46,626 bases of DNA from an uncultured bacterium (GTDB lineage Bacteria > Spirochaetota > Spirochaetia > Sphaerochaetales > Sphaerochaetaceae), in the NCBI GenBank assembly GCA_905215015.1, contig CAJMOS010000008.1, positions 1 through 46,626 of the forward strand. Reading direction: 5' to 3'. Shown in pieces: positions 8,036 to 16,616 of this stretch. The position numbers and the translations under genes were made by a program. Within the stretch, counting starts at the first letter, position 1. Each line of letters opens with the position of its first letter. The notes beneath the pieces are model-generated. The model did no database searches, was not told the DNA's origin, and saw only the letters and a program-made list of their open reading frames with translations.

Positions 8036-9564
8036 GCTATCGAATTCTGATTGCGGAGGATGACCGAATCATTCTCAAAGGCTTGATGACTACCTTCCCA
8101 TGGGCTTCGGAAGGTTTTGAAGTCCCAGAGGGAGTCTCTAACGGACAACAGGCTCTTGCGAGCATCACATCTCGGCACTTCGACATCGTCCTGACCGACA
8201 TCAACATGCCCCTTGTCGATGGTATCGAGCTAGCTCAGATTGTCAGAGAGAAGAGTTCAGATACCATCGTGATTCTCTTTACCGGGTATGAGTCTTTTTC
8301 CTATGCAAAGAAAGCAGTCAAGCTTGGCGTCTTCGATTACCTGCTCAAGCCCGTGAAGCCTCAGGTACTCAAAGAATGCCTCGACCGGGCCAAGGCGAAA
8401 CTCCAGGAAATCCGCCAAACCGAGGAACGACTTGCTCATAGTCTGCCTCTCTTTCGCCAAAAGTTTCTTGCCCGCCTTTTCACCACTTCTTCGCAGGTTG
8501 CTTCCTCTGAGTGGGAAGAGGCCGGCATCCAGAGGTTCACATATCCTTGCATTCCTTTCATCGGCATGATTTCGGACTGGGAGCAACATGACATGGATTG
8601 GGATGAAATCCTTTCCTTTCTCGAAGCGGAATTGGAACGAATCAGCCTTGGTGCGATTCCTTTGAAAGAAAACCAAATTTGGGCGCTTGCGCATGGGACG
8701 GAAGAGGAACTTGGTCAGAAACTCTCCCGTGTGCTGACGAATTTTTCTGCAAAGTGGAAAGTCTCCCTTCTGTTCTCGGTGGGGCAGCCAGTTTCAGAGG
8801 AAAGGGAAATCGCCGATGCCTTCCGAGAGACGGAAAGGCTGGTCGACCAGTACAGGTTCCTCATCCATGATGCGGTGTTGCATGTTTCTGCAAAAGAAGA
8901 AATTAGACCGGCCGGTAAGAATGTCGCTTCCCTTGAAAACGACCTGTGGAAAGTATTGGAGGAAGGACGAGAAAATGAGTGTGAAAAAATTCTTTCTGCA
9001 TTGAAGGATTCCTTTGCTCCTGATGAGCAGGATTCTTATGCAATGAAACTTTTCTTTTCCATTGCCTTTCATGTCGAGCAACTCGTTGGACAGCACATCC
9101 TTCCGCCACGAATCATCGACACGAACCACACGATTGAGCTCATCATTCAAGCCGGGTCGGTGGACGAACAGTTTACCGTGCTAATGGATGTGGTTTCCTT
9201 GGTTTGCCACGTGATGGAAGAGAAGACCGCAAGCGACCCCATCGGGGATCAAATGCTGGAATTCGTTGACCAACACATCTCAGATTCCCAACTCTCCTTG
9301 ACGATGCTCGGAGAATACCTTCACAAATCAGTCTCGTACCTGAGTTTGCTCTTCAAGAAGAAGAACGGAATCTCCTTCTCTGATTATGTAGCCACCCACC
9401 GTATGGAGAAGGCTCGAATTCTCTTGTGCACAACCAATGAGATGGTGCACACCATAGCCCGCTCGGTAGGTATCGCAAACCCCCAGTATTTCGGTCTGAG
9501 GTTCAAGCAGATGTATGGTGCCACTCCCTCTGAATACCGGGAGAAGTTGACGGAAAAGAGCTAA
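8032..9564 (+). CDS. Response regulator with AraC-type DNA-binding domain, YesN type
   Basis: A 510-residue regulator. The receiver domain occupies about residues 1-125, with acidic pair EDD near residue 9, phospho-acceptor D56 in VLTDINMP and the conserved lysine in YLLKPVKP. A long middle section of about 270 residues follows. The last 100 residues form a double helix-turn-helix of the AraC family, ending QYFGLRFKQMYGATPSEYRE. It is the expected partner of the histidine kinase and probably activates the ABC operon from the inverted repeat upstream (inference). It starts with an ATGA overlap with the propeller gene and is the last gene of the operon. Confidence 0.93.
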   Translation: MSYRILIAEDDRIILKGLMTTFPWASEGFEVPEGVSNGQQALASITSRHFDIVLTDINMPLVDGIELAQIVREKSSDTIVILFTGYESFSYAKKAVKLGVFDYLLKPVKPQVLKECLDRAKAKLQEIRQTEERLAHSLPLFRQKFLARLFTTSSQVASSEWEEAGIQRFTYPCIPFIGMISDWEQHDMDWDEILSFLEAELERISLGAIPLKENQIWALAHGTEEELGQKLSRVLTNFSAKWKVSLLFSVGQPVSEEREIADAFRETERLVDQYRFLIHDAVLHVSAKEEIRPAGKNVASLENDLWKVLEEGRENECEKILSALKDSFAPDEQDSYAMKLFFSIAFHVEQLVGQHILPPRIIDTNHTIELIIQAGSVDEQFTVLMDVVSLVCHVMEEKTASDPIGDQMLEFVDQHISDSQLSLTMLGEYLHKSVSYLSLLFKKKNGISFSDYVATHRMEKARILLCTTNEMVHTIARSVGIANPQYFGLRFKQMYGATPSEYREKLTEKS

Positions 9565-9861
9565 GTTATAGAAGGTGCCCCATCGATATGGGCATGTTTG
9601 ATGAGCCGATAGGAAGCCATAATGTGTGCAATTCTAATTCAACTCGTTTGGGATTGCACGTATGGATTCCGTTCAGTAATAGCAAGCGGTGCCAATAGTA
9701 GGGTGGGTGTTGATTTTTCTCTTTGGTTTGCCTCATTGGAGAAAAGAATAATCCGTTTGACGATTAAATACATGAAAGGATGAGTAGCAAGTGCAAGTAC
9801 CGATAGGCTTTTGCACTTCCTTCTGGCTCTTGTCTGTCATGGAGCGGTCCCAAGGATGATG
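9565..9861. other. Intergenic stretch without a recognisable gene
   Basis: About 300 AT-rich bases separate the response regulator from a broken minus-strand gene. I see no coding frame with family features. Two inverted repeats share the core TGCAA: GTGCAAT (9626-9632) with ATTGCAC (9653-9659), and AAGTGCAA (9789-9796) with TTGCACTT (9811-9818). Neither is followed by a clear T-run, so neither is a confident terminator. Confidence 0.5.
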
Positions 9862-10465
9862 TCAGTTCCCGGTGGGCGGCTCCGGATCTGCAGAAAGCGC
9901 ACCCAGGTCGAAATTGCCCTGCAGCACCTTTCCCTCCTGGTCTTTCATGGCGAGAAGGGTATTGTCAAAGTATTGCTCGAACCAGAGGACCGTACGGTCT
10001 TCGAACTGAAAACCGATAGCAGTGGTGAGAAACGGGTTTGCGGGGCTTTTTTGGGGAATACGAGGCCCTTGATGGTTTTTCCATAGCATTCCAAGCCAAG
10101 GATGGTTCGTCGTATTCAGTCTTCGGCATCTCCTGGCAGGAGTTGTTGATGTCGACAAAGAAGATATCATCATATTCGTCGCCGTCAAAACCCTGTATCC
10201 CCACGACATCGCCATCAGTGAACTCGACAAAAACCCTGTCATAGTAGAAGAGCATGCGGTCTTGGGGAGTTCCGAAGCAGATTCCGATTTCAGGGGTGTA
10301 CTCCGAATGGAGCTGTTTGATGACTTTTCCGGAGAAATCGAATTTGCCCATCTGTTCCCGCAACGTATCGTGCTGTACGACAAACTTTTCTATCCGACCG
10401 AATTTCGTGAGGCACACAGATGCTCCAACCATCATTGCAGGAGTACATAACACAAAAGGCTGCAA
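9862..10465 (-). pseudogene. Frameshifted gene of unknown function with an FG-GAP-like motif
   Basis: On the minus strand the first part reads as a soluble protein in one frame (for example GRIEKFVVQHDTLREQMGKF and FDGDEYDDIFFVDINN) down to about base 10085. The sense then passes to another frame (FQFEDRTVLWFEQYFDNTLL and onward) to a stop near 9862. The join falls among a run of five A bases and a run of six A bases flanked by C runs around 10055-10085, so a homopolymer slip or a sequencing error is the simplest cause. The N-terminus looks short; ATG near 10435 is the likeliest start. The DxDGDxxDD motif recalls the calcium loops of the 6680-8035 protein, so this may be a relic of the same carbohydrate system. 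Confidence 0.5.
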
Positions 10466-10522
10466 CAGGTCGGACTATTGCCGACTGTCACAGCCCTTGC
10501 GATGCCGCCTAAGCGGAAACGG

Positions 10523-11485
10523 TTACGCGCGGACGAGGTGGATGGCGAAGCCGTTGACCTCTTCCTTGAAATAGACGACCTTGGTGCCTTTGGCATCCTT
10601 GCTGATGGACTCCGGGATGGGATGGAATCCGAACTGGGCGAGGTAGCCGATGGTGCGGTCGACATCGTAGCAGCTGTAGGCCAGGTGACCATTGGTGCCG
10701 TAGAACGGCTTGTTCATGATCTCGATCTTTCCATCCATGAAGGTGGAGGAACTGCCGGCCTTGGTGACCGCCATGCCGAGCTTCTCGAACTGGGCGACGG
10801 ACTTGTCCATCGCTTCGGCGTTCGGGTTGTTCAGGCCAACGTGGACCAGGGTCAGACCCTGCAGGGCTTTCTGGGCATCCTTGCACATCTGGGTGATCTC
10901 GTCCCACTTCTCATCGTTGATCTTGTCGGCCTTGACCATCCAGGTACCACCGACGGACAGGACGTTCGGGCACTTGGCGTAGTCGGCCTGGTTGGCGAGA
11001 TTGATGCCACCGGTCGGCATGAACTTGACGCCACCGAACGGACCGGCAAAGTTCTTCAGCATGGCGACGCCACCGGAGGCCTCGGCCGGGAAGAACTTGA
11101 CGACGGACAGACCACGCTTGATAGCCTGCTGGATCTCGCTCGGAGTGCAGAGTCCGGGGGAGACGGGAACCTGATGGGCGATGCACCAGTCAACAACTTC
11201 CGGATCGAAACCAGGGGAGACGATGAACTTGGCTCCGGCCTTGACTGCGGCCTCGGCCTTCTCGACAGAGAGCACGGTACCGGCACCGACAAGCATGTCG
11301 GGATACGCCTTCGCCATGGCTTTGATCGCCTCTTCGGCGGCGTCGGTGCGGAAAGTCACCTCGGCGGCGGGGATTCCGCCCTCAACCAGCGCTTTGGCGA
11401 GAGGGACGGCCTTCTTGGCGTCCTGGATTGCGATGACAGGGATGATACCGATATCGTGGACTCTCTTCGCAAAATCTTCGAACAT
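10523..11485 (-). CDS. eda: KDPG/KHG aldolase fused to a C-terminal VOC (glyoxalase-fold) domain
   Basis: A 320-residue protein. Residues 1-205 are a class I 2-keto-3-deoxy-6-phosphogluconate aldolase: E42 in AEVTFRT, the phosphate-binding GGINL loop near 160, and the Schiff-base lysine K130 in VVKFFPAE. It splits KDPG into pyruvate and glyceraldehyde-3-phosphate. Stand-alone Eda proteins are about 210 residues, so residues 211-320 are extra. They look like a VOC domain (LVHVGLNN, then NGHLAYSCYDVDRTIGYLAQFGF), with H215 and H267 where VOC metal ligands normally sit. The role of the added domain is unknown. Start chosen at the ATG after AAGGAG. It diverges from kdgK, the preceding step of the same pathway. 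Confidence 0.92.
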   Translation of the reverse strand: MFEDFAKRVHDIGIIPVIAIQDAKKAVPLAKALVEGGIPAAEVTFRTDAAEEAIKAMAKAYPDMLVGAGTVLSVEKAEAAVKAGAKFIVSPGFDPEVVDWCIAHQVPVSPGLCTPSEIQQAIKRGLSVVKFFPAEASGGVAMLKNFAGPFGGVKFMPTGGINLANQADYAKCPNVLSVGGTWMVKADKINDEKWDEITQMCKDAQKALQGLTLVHVGLNNPNAEAMDKSVAQFEKLGMAVTKAGSSSTFMDGKIEIMNKPFYGTNGHLAYSCYDVDRTIGYLAQFGFHPIPESISKDAKGTKVVYFKEEVNGFAIHLVRA

Positions 11486-11513
11486 AGCAAAACTCCTTGT
11501 ATTACATGGAAAT

Positions 11514-11528
11514 TGAAACGATGTTCCA
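11514..11528. promoter_or_regulatory. KdgR-like operator between eda and kdgK
   Basis: TGAAACGATGTTCCA is an almost perfect TGAAA-N5-TTTCA palindrome (one arm base differs) and extends to TTGAAAC..GTTCCAA. From memory, the enterobacterial KdgR box has this form. It lies just upstream of the kdgK -35 and about 10-24 bases into the predicted eda transcript, so one bound dimer could affect both genes. Confidence 0.55.
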
Positions 11529-11532
11529 AATA

Positions 11533-11561
11533 TTGACAGCTAACAGAATACACCTTAGTAT
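11533..11561 (+). promoter_or_regulatory. kdgK promoter
   Basis: TTGACA (11533-11538), 17 bases, TAGTAT (11556-11561), reading toward kdgK. It overlaps the eda promoter face to face. Confidence 0.6.
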
Positions 11562-11573
11562 GATTGAGCGCAA
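11545..11573 (-). promoter_or_regulatory. eda promoter
   Basis: On the minus strand TTGCGC (11568-11573), 17 bases, TATTCT (11545-11550), reading toward eda. Confidence 0.5.
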
Positions 11574-11621
11574 GTATTGTATCTGTTTATCGATATCATG
11601 AAATTTTCGGAGGATATTACT

Positions 11622-12656
11622 ATGGGTAAGTTTGTCACGTTCGGTGAAGTCATGCTCAGGCTGAAGTCTCCGCGCCACGAGCGCTTCTTCCAGTCCCCGT
11701 CTCTCGAGGCCACCTTTGGCGGTGGCGAATGCAATGTCGCCGTCTCTCTCGCCATCCTTGGCAAGGACGCGCAGTTCGTCACCTCTCTTCCCGACAACGC
11801 TATCGGCGAGAGCTGCCTGCGTGAAATCCGCAAGTACGGCGTCGACGTGAGCGCCATCAACAAGGTCGCCGGTTCCCGCCTTGGCATCTACTATCTTGAG
11901 ACTGGCGCCATGCAGAGACCGAGCCTCGTCGTCTATGACCGCGCCCACAGTGCCTTCGCCGATGCGAAGGCGTCTGACTATGACTTCGCTTCCATCATGA
12001 AGGACGCCGAGTGGTTCCACGTCACCGGCATCACCCCGGCTGTCAGCCAGGAAGCGGCTGATGCCGCCCTTGCCGCCATGCAGGCAGCCAAGAAGGCCGA
12101 CGCCACCGTTTCCATCGACCTGAACTTCCGCAAGAAGCTCTGGAAGTATGGCAAGACCGCTCCCGAGGTCATGAGAGAGCTGACCAAGTACGCTGATGTC
12201 GTCATCGCCAACGAGGAAGACATCCAGAAGTGCCTTGGCATCGAGGCCAAGGTCGACGTCACCAGCGGCAAGCTGGACACCGATGTCTACAAGGAGCTGA
12301 CCGCCGAGGTCAAGAAGCAGTTCCCCAACGTCAAGATTGTCGCCGTCACGCTCCGCGAGAGCCACAGCGCCGACTTCAACGGCTGGAGCGCCGCGCTTTC
12401 CGGCAAGACCGGTTTCTACGTTTCCCGCCACTATGAGATGCATGACATCATCGACCGTGTCGGTGGTGGCGACAGCTTCGCGGCCGGTATCATCTATGCC
12501 CTGTCCACCTACAAGGATGACGAGCAGTATGCGATCAATTTCGCCGTCGCTTCTTCCTGCCTGAAGCACAGCATCGACGGAGACCTGAATCTCTCCACGT
12601 TGAAGGAAGTCGAAGCCCTGGCCAAGGGTGACGGCAGCGGAAGAGTGCAGCGCTAA
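11622..12656 (+). CDS. kdgK: 2-dehydro-3-deoxygluconate (KDG) kinase, PfkB family
   Basis: A 344-residue sugar kinase that phosphorylates KDG to KDPG, the substrate of the divergent aldolase. N-terminal TFGEVMLRL and the GGGECNVAVSLA segment, and C-terminal DRVGGGDSFAAGIIYAL with the anion hole and catalytic aspartate, are PfkB signatures. The ATG at 11622 is chosen over an upstream in-frame ATG because GGAGG lies about nine bases before it. The gene is GC-rich like the core genes to its right. A strong terminator follows the stop. Confidence 0.93.
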   Translation: MGKFVTFGEVMLRLKSPRHERFFQSPSLEATFGGGECNVAVSLAILGKDAQFVTSLPDNAIGESCLREIRKYGVDVSAINKVAGSRLGIYYLETGAMQRPSLVVYDRAHSAFADAKASDYDFASIMKDAEWFHVTGITPAVSQEAADAALAAMQAAKKADATVSIDLNFRKKLWKYGKTAPEVMRELTKYADVVIANEEDIQKCLGIEAKVDVTSGKLDTDVYKELTAEVKKQFPNVKIVAVTLRESHSADFNGWSAALSGKTGFYVSRHYEMHDIIDRVGGGDSFAAGIIYALSTYKDDEQYAINFAVASSCLKHSIDGDLNLSTLKEVEALAKGDGSGRVQR

Positions 12657-12678
12657 CCTGATCTTTTTGCTCTGCGAG

Positions 12679-12710
12679 TCCCGGAGTTCTTTGTGAGCTC
12701 CGGGATTTTT
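12679..12710 (+). terminator. Rho-independent terminator of kdgK
   Basis: TCCCGGAGTTC (12679-12689) pairs with GAGCTCCGGGA (12695-12705) with one mismatch, followed by TTTTT. Confidence 0.85.
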
Positions 12711-12799
12711 GTATTCCATGAAAAAATCAATTTTCTGCATGAAATATCTAGACAATTGGCATTCTCTGATGGCATAAACAGAGGAAAAGGATTGCAACG

Positions 12800-14683
12800 A
12801 TGTGCGGAATTGTCGGATATGTTGGTCATCGGCAGGCTGCTCCCCTGCTCCTGGAGGGATTGTCGAAGCTTGAATATAGAGGGTATGACTCCGCAGGTCT
12901 GGCAGTCCGGGACGGGACGAGGCCGGTAGTCGTGGTCAAGGCGGTCGGCAGGCTGGTCAACCTTTCCAACAAGGTGGACGGGGGCAAGACGCTTCCGGGC
13001 ACCTGTGGGATCGGCCATACCCGCTGGGCCACCCATGGCGAGCCAAATCTGACCAACGCCCATCCCCATGTCTCGTCCAACTGCATGGAGTCCGGTGCCG
13101 GTCCCGTCGACTCCGAGGTGGTGGGCGTCCATAACGGCATCATCGAGAACTATCAGGAACTGAAGGAAAAGCTGTTGCGCCACGGCTATCGCTTCTACTC
13201 GGATACCGACACGGAAGTGCTGATCAAGCTGGTGGACTATTACTACAAGAAATACAAGATGGGGCCGGTCGACGCCTTGGCGAAAACCATGGTGCGTGTC
13301 CGCGGCTCCTATGCCTTGGAGGTGATGTTCGCCGACTTTCCCGACGAGATTTATGTCGCGCGGAAAGACAGCCCCATGATCATCGGGGCCGGCAAGGACG
13401 AGCACTTCATTGCATCGGACGTTCCTGCCGTGCTCAAGCATACCCGGGATGTCTACTATTTGCAGAACTTGGAGATGGCCCGGATCACCGCCAATGAGCT
13501 CTCCTTCTACAACCTCGACGGCGATACGGTCGCCAAGGAGCCGACCCATATCGAGATGGACACCGAGGCGGCGGAGAAAGGGGGATATCCCCACTTCATG
13601 CTGAAGGAAATCCATGAGCAACCGAAGGTGGTGGGGGACACGCTCCGTACCTATATCGCCGGTGAGGGAAAGAAGCGGCGGATCGACCTCTCCGGCATCG
13701 GGTTGACCGACGACCTGATTCATTCCCTGTCCCGGCTCTATTTCGTCGCTTGTGGCTCGGCCTGGCATGTGGGCATGGAAGTCCAGTATGTCATGGAGGA
13801 GTTCACCGACCTTCCGGTGAGATGCGAGTTCTCGTCCGAATTCCGGTATCGGAAAATCAAGCTGGACCCGGATGGGCTTGTGGTGGTCATCTCCCAGTCC
13901 GGAGAAACCGCGGATTCCCTGGCGGCGCTCCGCCTCGCCAAGGAGAAAGGGGTGAAGACCTTGGCAATCGTCAACGTCGTCGGCTCCTCGATCGCCCGCG
14001 AGGCCGATTTCGTCATGTATACCCATGCGGGTCCCGAGATTTCCGTGGCCACCACCAAGGCGTACAGCTGCCAGCTGGTCTGTGGCTTTCTGCTTTCCCT
14101 GGAATTCGGCAGGGTTCGGAATACCTTGCCGGAGGCGGACTACTATCAGCGCGCCATCGACGAGTTGCTCACCATCCCTGAGAAAATCGGCAAGATCCTG
14201 GAGGACAAGGAGCGGATCCAGTGGTTCGCCGCCAAGTTCGCCAGCGCCCACGATATTTTCTTCATCGGCCGAGGCATCGACTACGCCATCTGCCTGGAAG
14301 GGAGCTTGAAGATGAAGGAGGTTTCCTACATCCATTCGGAGGCCTACGCAGCAGGGGAGATGAAGCATGGCACGATCAGCCTGATTGAGAACGGTACGCT
14401 GGTCATCGGTTCCCTTTCCCAGAGCGACCTCTACGAGAAGACCCTGAGCAACATGGTCGAGTGCAAGAGCAGGGGAGCCTATTTGATGGGGATTACCGAA
14501 TACGGCAAGTACGACGTGGAGGACTCGGCCGACTTCGTCGTCTATATCCCCAAGGTGGACGAGCATTTTGTAGGCAGCCTGGCGGTCATCCCCCTGCAGC
14601 TGCTTGGCTACTACACCTCGGTGGCGATGGGACTGGACGTCGACAAGCCCCGGAACCTCGCGAAGAGCGTCACCGTGGAGTGA
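12800..14683 (+). CDS. glmS: Glutamine--fructose-6-phosphate aminotransferase (isomerizing)
   Basis: A 627-residue enzyme that makes glucosamine-6-phosphate for cell-wall and amino-sugar synthesis. Cys2 after Met1 is the glutaminase nucleophile (MCGIVGYVGH). The glutaminase domain also shows GHTRWATHG. Two SIS domains follow, with SQSGETADSLAALR and GRGIDYAICLEGSLKMKE, and the chain ends in the classic KSVTVE. Length is standard. The upstream gap is only about 90 bases and shows no glmS ribozyme. Confidence 0.97.
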   Translation: MCGIVGYVGHRQAAPLLLEGLSKLEYRGYDSAGLAVRDGTRPVVVVKAVGRLVNLSNKVDGGKTLPGTCGIGHTRWATHGEPNLTNAHPHVSSNCMESGAGPVDSEVVGVHNGIIENYQELKEKLLRHGYRFYSDTDTEVLIKLVDYYYKKYKMGPVDALAKTMVRVRGSYALEVMFADFPDEIYVARKDSPMIIGAGKDEHFIASDVPAVLKHTRDVYYLQNLEMARITANELSFYNLDGDTVAKEPTHIEMDTEAAEKGGYPHFMLKEIHEQPKVVGDTLRTYIAGEGKKRRIDLSGIGLTDDLIHSLSRLYFVACGSAWHVGMEVQYVMEEFTDLPVRCEFSSEFRYRKIKLDPDGLVVVISQSGETADSLAALRLAKEKGVKTLAIVNVVGSSIAREADFVMYTHAGPEISVATTKAYSCQLVCGFLLSLEFGRVRNTLPEADYYQRAIDELLTIPEKIGKILEDKERIQWFAAKFASAHDIFFIGRGIDYAICLEGSLKMKEVSYIHSEAYAAGEMKHGTISLIENGTLVIGSLSQSDLYEKTLSNMVECKSRGAYLMGITEYGKYDVEDSADFVVYIPKVDEHFVGSLAVIPLQLLGYYTSVAMGLDVDKPRNLAKSVTVE

Positions 14684-14698
14684 GATGCTGGTTCCCGC

Positions 14699-14728
14699 TT
14701 GCTCCTTTGTCCCCTCGGCGGATATCAT
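14699..14728 (+). promoter_or_regulatory. Promoter of the His/Cys-tailed protein gene, leaderless type
   Basis: TTGCTC (14699-14704), 18 bases, TATCAT (14723-14728), then six bases and the ATG at 14735. Transcription would begin at or next to the start codon. No Shine-Dalgarno is present. Confidence 0.5.
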
Positions 14729-14734
14729 CGACAC

Positions 14735-15772
14735 ATGAATTTTGCAACTGACGCTAAGATGTTGAGGGAAAGCGGGCTGTTGGCACGGCTTGCGGCATGG
14801 GACCTTGTGGTCGTCGAGACCCGTGGAAAGGAATGCTATTGCTACTGTCTGGAGGACCTGCTCCTTGCCTATCCTGGCCTGAAGGGATTCGGCAGCTTTG
14901 TCCGCAGCTACCAAGGCGCGAGAGCCGACTCTTCTCCCCTTGAGCAGTTCAATGAAAAGATTACCCAGGATCTGGTCATCATCAGCTTTGACGGCGAGGC
15001 AAGGGTCATGCGCAAGTACCCGTTGCAGGACCCCCAGCCGCTTGCGGATACCGCCCAGGCGGACGACATCTGCCGGGCTCTGCTTGCCGCCAAGCCAATC
15101 TTCGACCAGTACCCCGCAAAGGCTGCCTGGTGCGAGGCAAACCATCTGGCGGGAGAAGTGGAGAACTGGGCTCCCAAGGTGTCGCTGGAGGGGAAGGTGG
15201 GGGTCTGCGAGGCCTCCAAGCTCGATCTTTCCACCGACTGGGCTGTCGCCACGCTCCGGGACGGGGACGTGGTCGGCAAGCTGGTCCAGAAACGCCAGCC
15301 GGACACCCTGGTGAAGGTGAGCACCTTCGTGTGTCCGCTTCCGCTGGGACCGAAGTATCCCATGGCGCAACTTTTGTACGACGTCACGAGGAAAGCTCCG
15401 ATCAACGCCTTCATGGTGGATGATTTTGACAAGGAGCATACCAGCTTTGTCGACCATTTCATCTCCTACTGCGCCCAGGATGGAATTCCCGGGGCCATGG
15501 TATGCAGGGACGAGAGGGCCTACTTCCTGTACCAGGAGGTGGCCCGTGTCCTTGGCTTCAAGATTGCCTTGGACAGGGGGGCTGACCAGGAGATGGACGC
15601 GGTCAGCGAGGGCTACGTCCACGCCATGGCCGACATGATGCGGCAAGGGGAGGAGGACCACCACTGCCATCATGACCATGAGGGCGGGCATTGCCACTGT
15701 CATGACCACGAAGGAGGAGGCTGCGGGTGCCACCACGACCATGATGGCGGGCACTGCCACTGCCACGAGTAA
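14735..15772 (+). CDS. Unknown protein with a His/Cys/Gly-rich metal-binding tail
   Basis: A 345-residue protein that I do not recognise. The body (to about residue 305) is soluble, has no signal peptide, and reads like a folded alpha/beta protein with scattered cysteines (CYCYCLEDLLLAYPGL near the start). The last 40 residues consist almost wholly of His, Cys, Asp, Glu and Gly in repeating HDHEGGHCHCH units, a composition known from Ni/Zn storage or delivery proteins. That suggests metal binding but not what the body does. The ATG at 14735 is chosen because it falls seven bases after a TATCAT hexamer and begins the conserved-looking reading. It follows glmS by about 50 bases with its own promoter. 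Confidence 0.75.
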   Translation: MNFATDAKMLRESGLLARLAAWDLVVVETRGKECYCYCLEDLLLAYPGLKGFGSFVRSYQGARADSSPLEQFNEKITQDLVIISFDGEARVMRKYPLQDPQPLADTAQADDICRALLAAKPIFDQYPAKAAWCEANHLAGEVENWAPKVSLEGKVGVCEASKLDLSTDWAVATLRDGDVVGKLVQKRQPDTLVKVSTFVCPLPLGPKYPMAQLLYDVTRKAPINAFMVDDFDKEHTSFVDHFISYCAQDGIPGAMVCRDERAYFLYQEVARVLGFKIALDRGADQEMDAVSEGYVHAMADMMRQGEEDHHCHHDHEGGHCHCHDHEGGGCGCHHDHDGGHCHCHE

Positions 15773-15788
15773 TGGGCATGCGGCAATG

Positions 15789-15822
15789 AAAAGAGGGGAG
15801 CCAAGCTGTCTTGGCTCCCCTC
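15789..15822 (-). terminator. Terminator of the uxa-iclR operon
   Basis: A perfect 13-bp stem (15793-15805 with 15810-15822) and a 4-base loop. On the minus strand it is followed by TTTT, directly downstream of the IclR gene. It can also stop transcription of the plus-strand gene ending at 15772, though that side lacks a T-run. Confidence 0.8.
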
Positions 15823-15845
15823 CTCGCATCCCCAGTCTGTTTCGG

Positions 15846-16616
15846 TCAGTTTTGCTCGTAGCCGAGTTGCTTGGATAGGTTCATGCACTCGTCCATGATG
15901 GTCTTGGTGTATTTCTCCCGTTCGCCCATGTCGAAGCGGAAGAGAGGCCACGACACGCTCATCGCCGCCACGACGTGACCGGAGTAATCCCGGATTGGCG
16001 CCGCGATGCAGAACGTCCCCATCTCATGCTCCTCGTCGTCACAGGCCCAGCCCTGCCGTTTGACCTGCTGGATTTCCGCCCTCAGGGCGTCAATCGTGCG
16101 GATGGTCTTTGGAGTGTAAGGCTTGAGCTTGACAATTTGCAGATAGGTCTCGACTTCCTTGCTGTTCATGCCGCTGAGCAGGATCTTGCCGATACCTGTG
16201 CAGTACAGCGGAATCGATTTGCCGACCCGGCTGTACATGCGGATGGTGTAGGAGGACTCCTTCTTCATGACATAGACCGCGTGGTAGTCGTCCAGGATTC
16301 CCATGTGGACCGTCTCGCCAAAGGTGTCGCAGAGCCGCTGGGCGACAGGGCTCGCGCTATCCATCAGGTCGAGATGCTCCAGAGAGTGGGATCCTACCGA
16401 GAACATCTTCAAGGTCAGGTTGTACTGGTCGGCCGGGTCACGGTTTACGTAACCCAGGCCGATCAGCGTGTTCAAGAACCGAAGCAACGTCGCCTTGGGC
16501 AAGCCGGTCTGGCGGGACAACTGCTCCAGATTGGTCCTTGGCAGGTGCGCCAGGGCTTCCAGGATAGCGATAGTACGTACGACTCCGCTTGTCTGCTGCT
16601 TCTCGTTCTCGACCAT
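15846..16616 (-). CDS. IclR-family transcriptional regulator, KdgR-like candidate
   Basis: A 256-residue regulator. The N-terminal winged helix is at about residues 10-70 (VVRTIAILEALAHLPRTNLEQLSRQTGLPKATLLRFLNTL in pieces), followed by the IclR effector domain with YCTGIGKILLS and the ending CIAAPIRDYSGHVVAAMSVS. The longer open frame upstream is not used: ATG at 16616 overlaps the uxaC stop (TAATG), so the gene is translationally coupled to it. KdgR proteins of this family respond to KDG and repress uronate genes; the TGAAA-N5-TTTCA sites at the uxaB and eda/kdgK promoters fit that role. The identity as KdgR is inference from family, operon and operator. Confidence 0.88.
   Translation of the reverse strand: MVENEKQQTSGVVRTIAILEALAHLPRTNLEQLSRQTGLPKATLLRFLNTLIGLGYVNRDPADQYNLTLKMFSVGSHSLEHLDLMDSASPVAQRLCDTFGETVHMGILDDYHAVYVMKKESSYTIRMYSRVGKSIPLYCTGIGKILLSGMNSKEVETYLQIVKLKPYTPKTIRTIDALRAEIQQVKRQGWACDDEEHEMGTFCIAAPIRDYSGHVVAAMSVSWPLFRFDMGEREKYTKTIMDECMNLSKQLGYEQN

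Noticed and set aside
12711..12799. A glmS ribozyme upstream of glmS
   Set aside because: The gap is under 90 bases, AT-rich and shows no ribozyme core.
12653..15829. A 1058-codon minus-strand open frame opposite glmS and the following gene
   Set aside because: It is a shadow created by GC-rich codon use; the plus strand holds unmistakable GlmS and the protein read has no family features.
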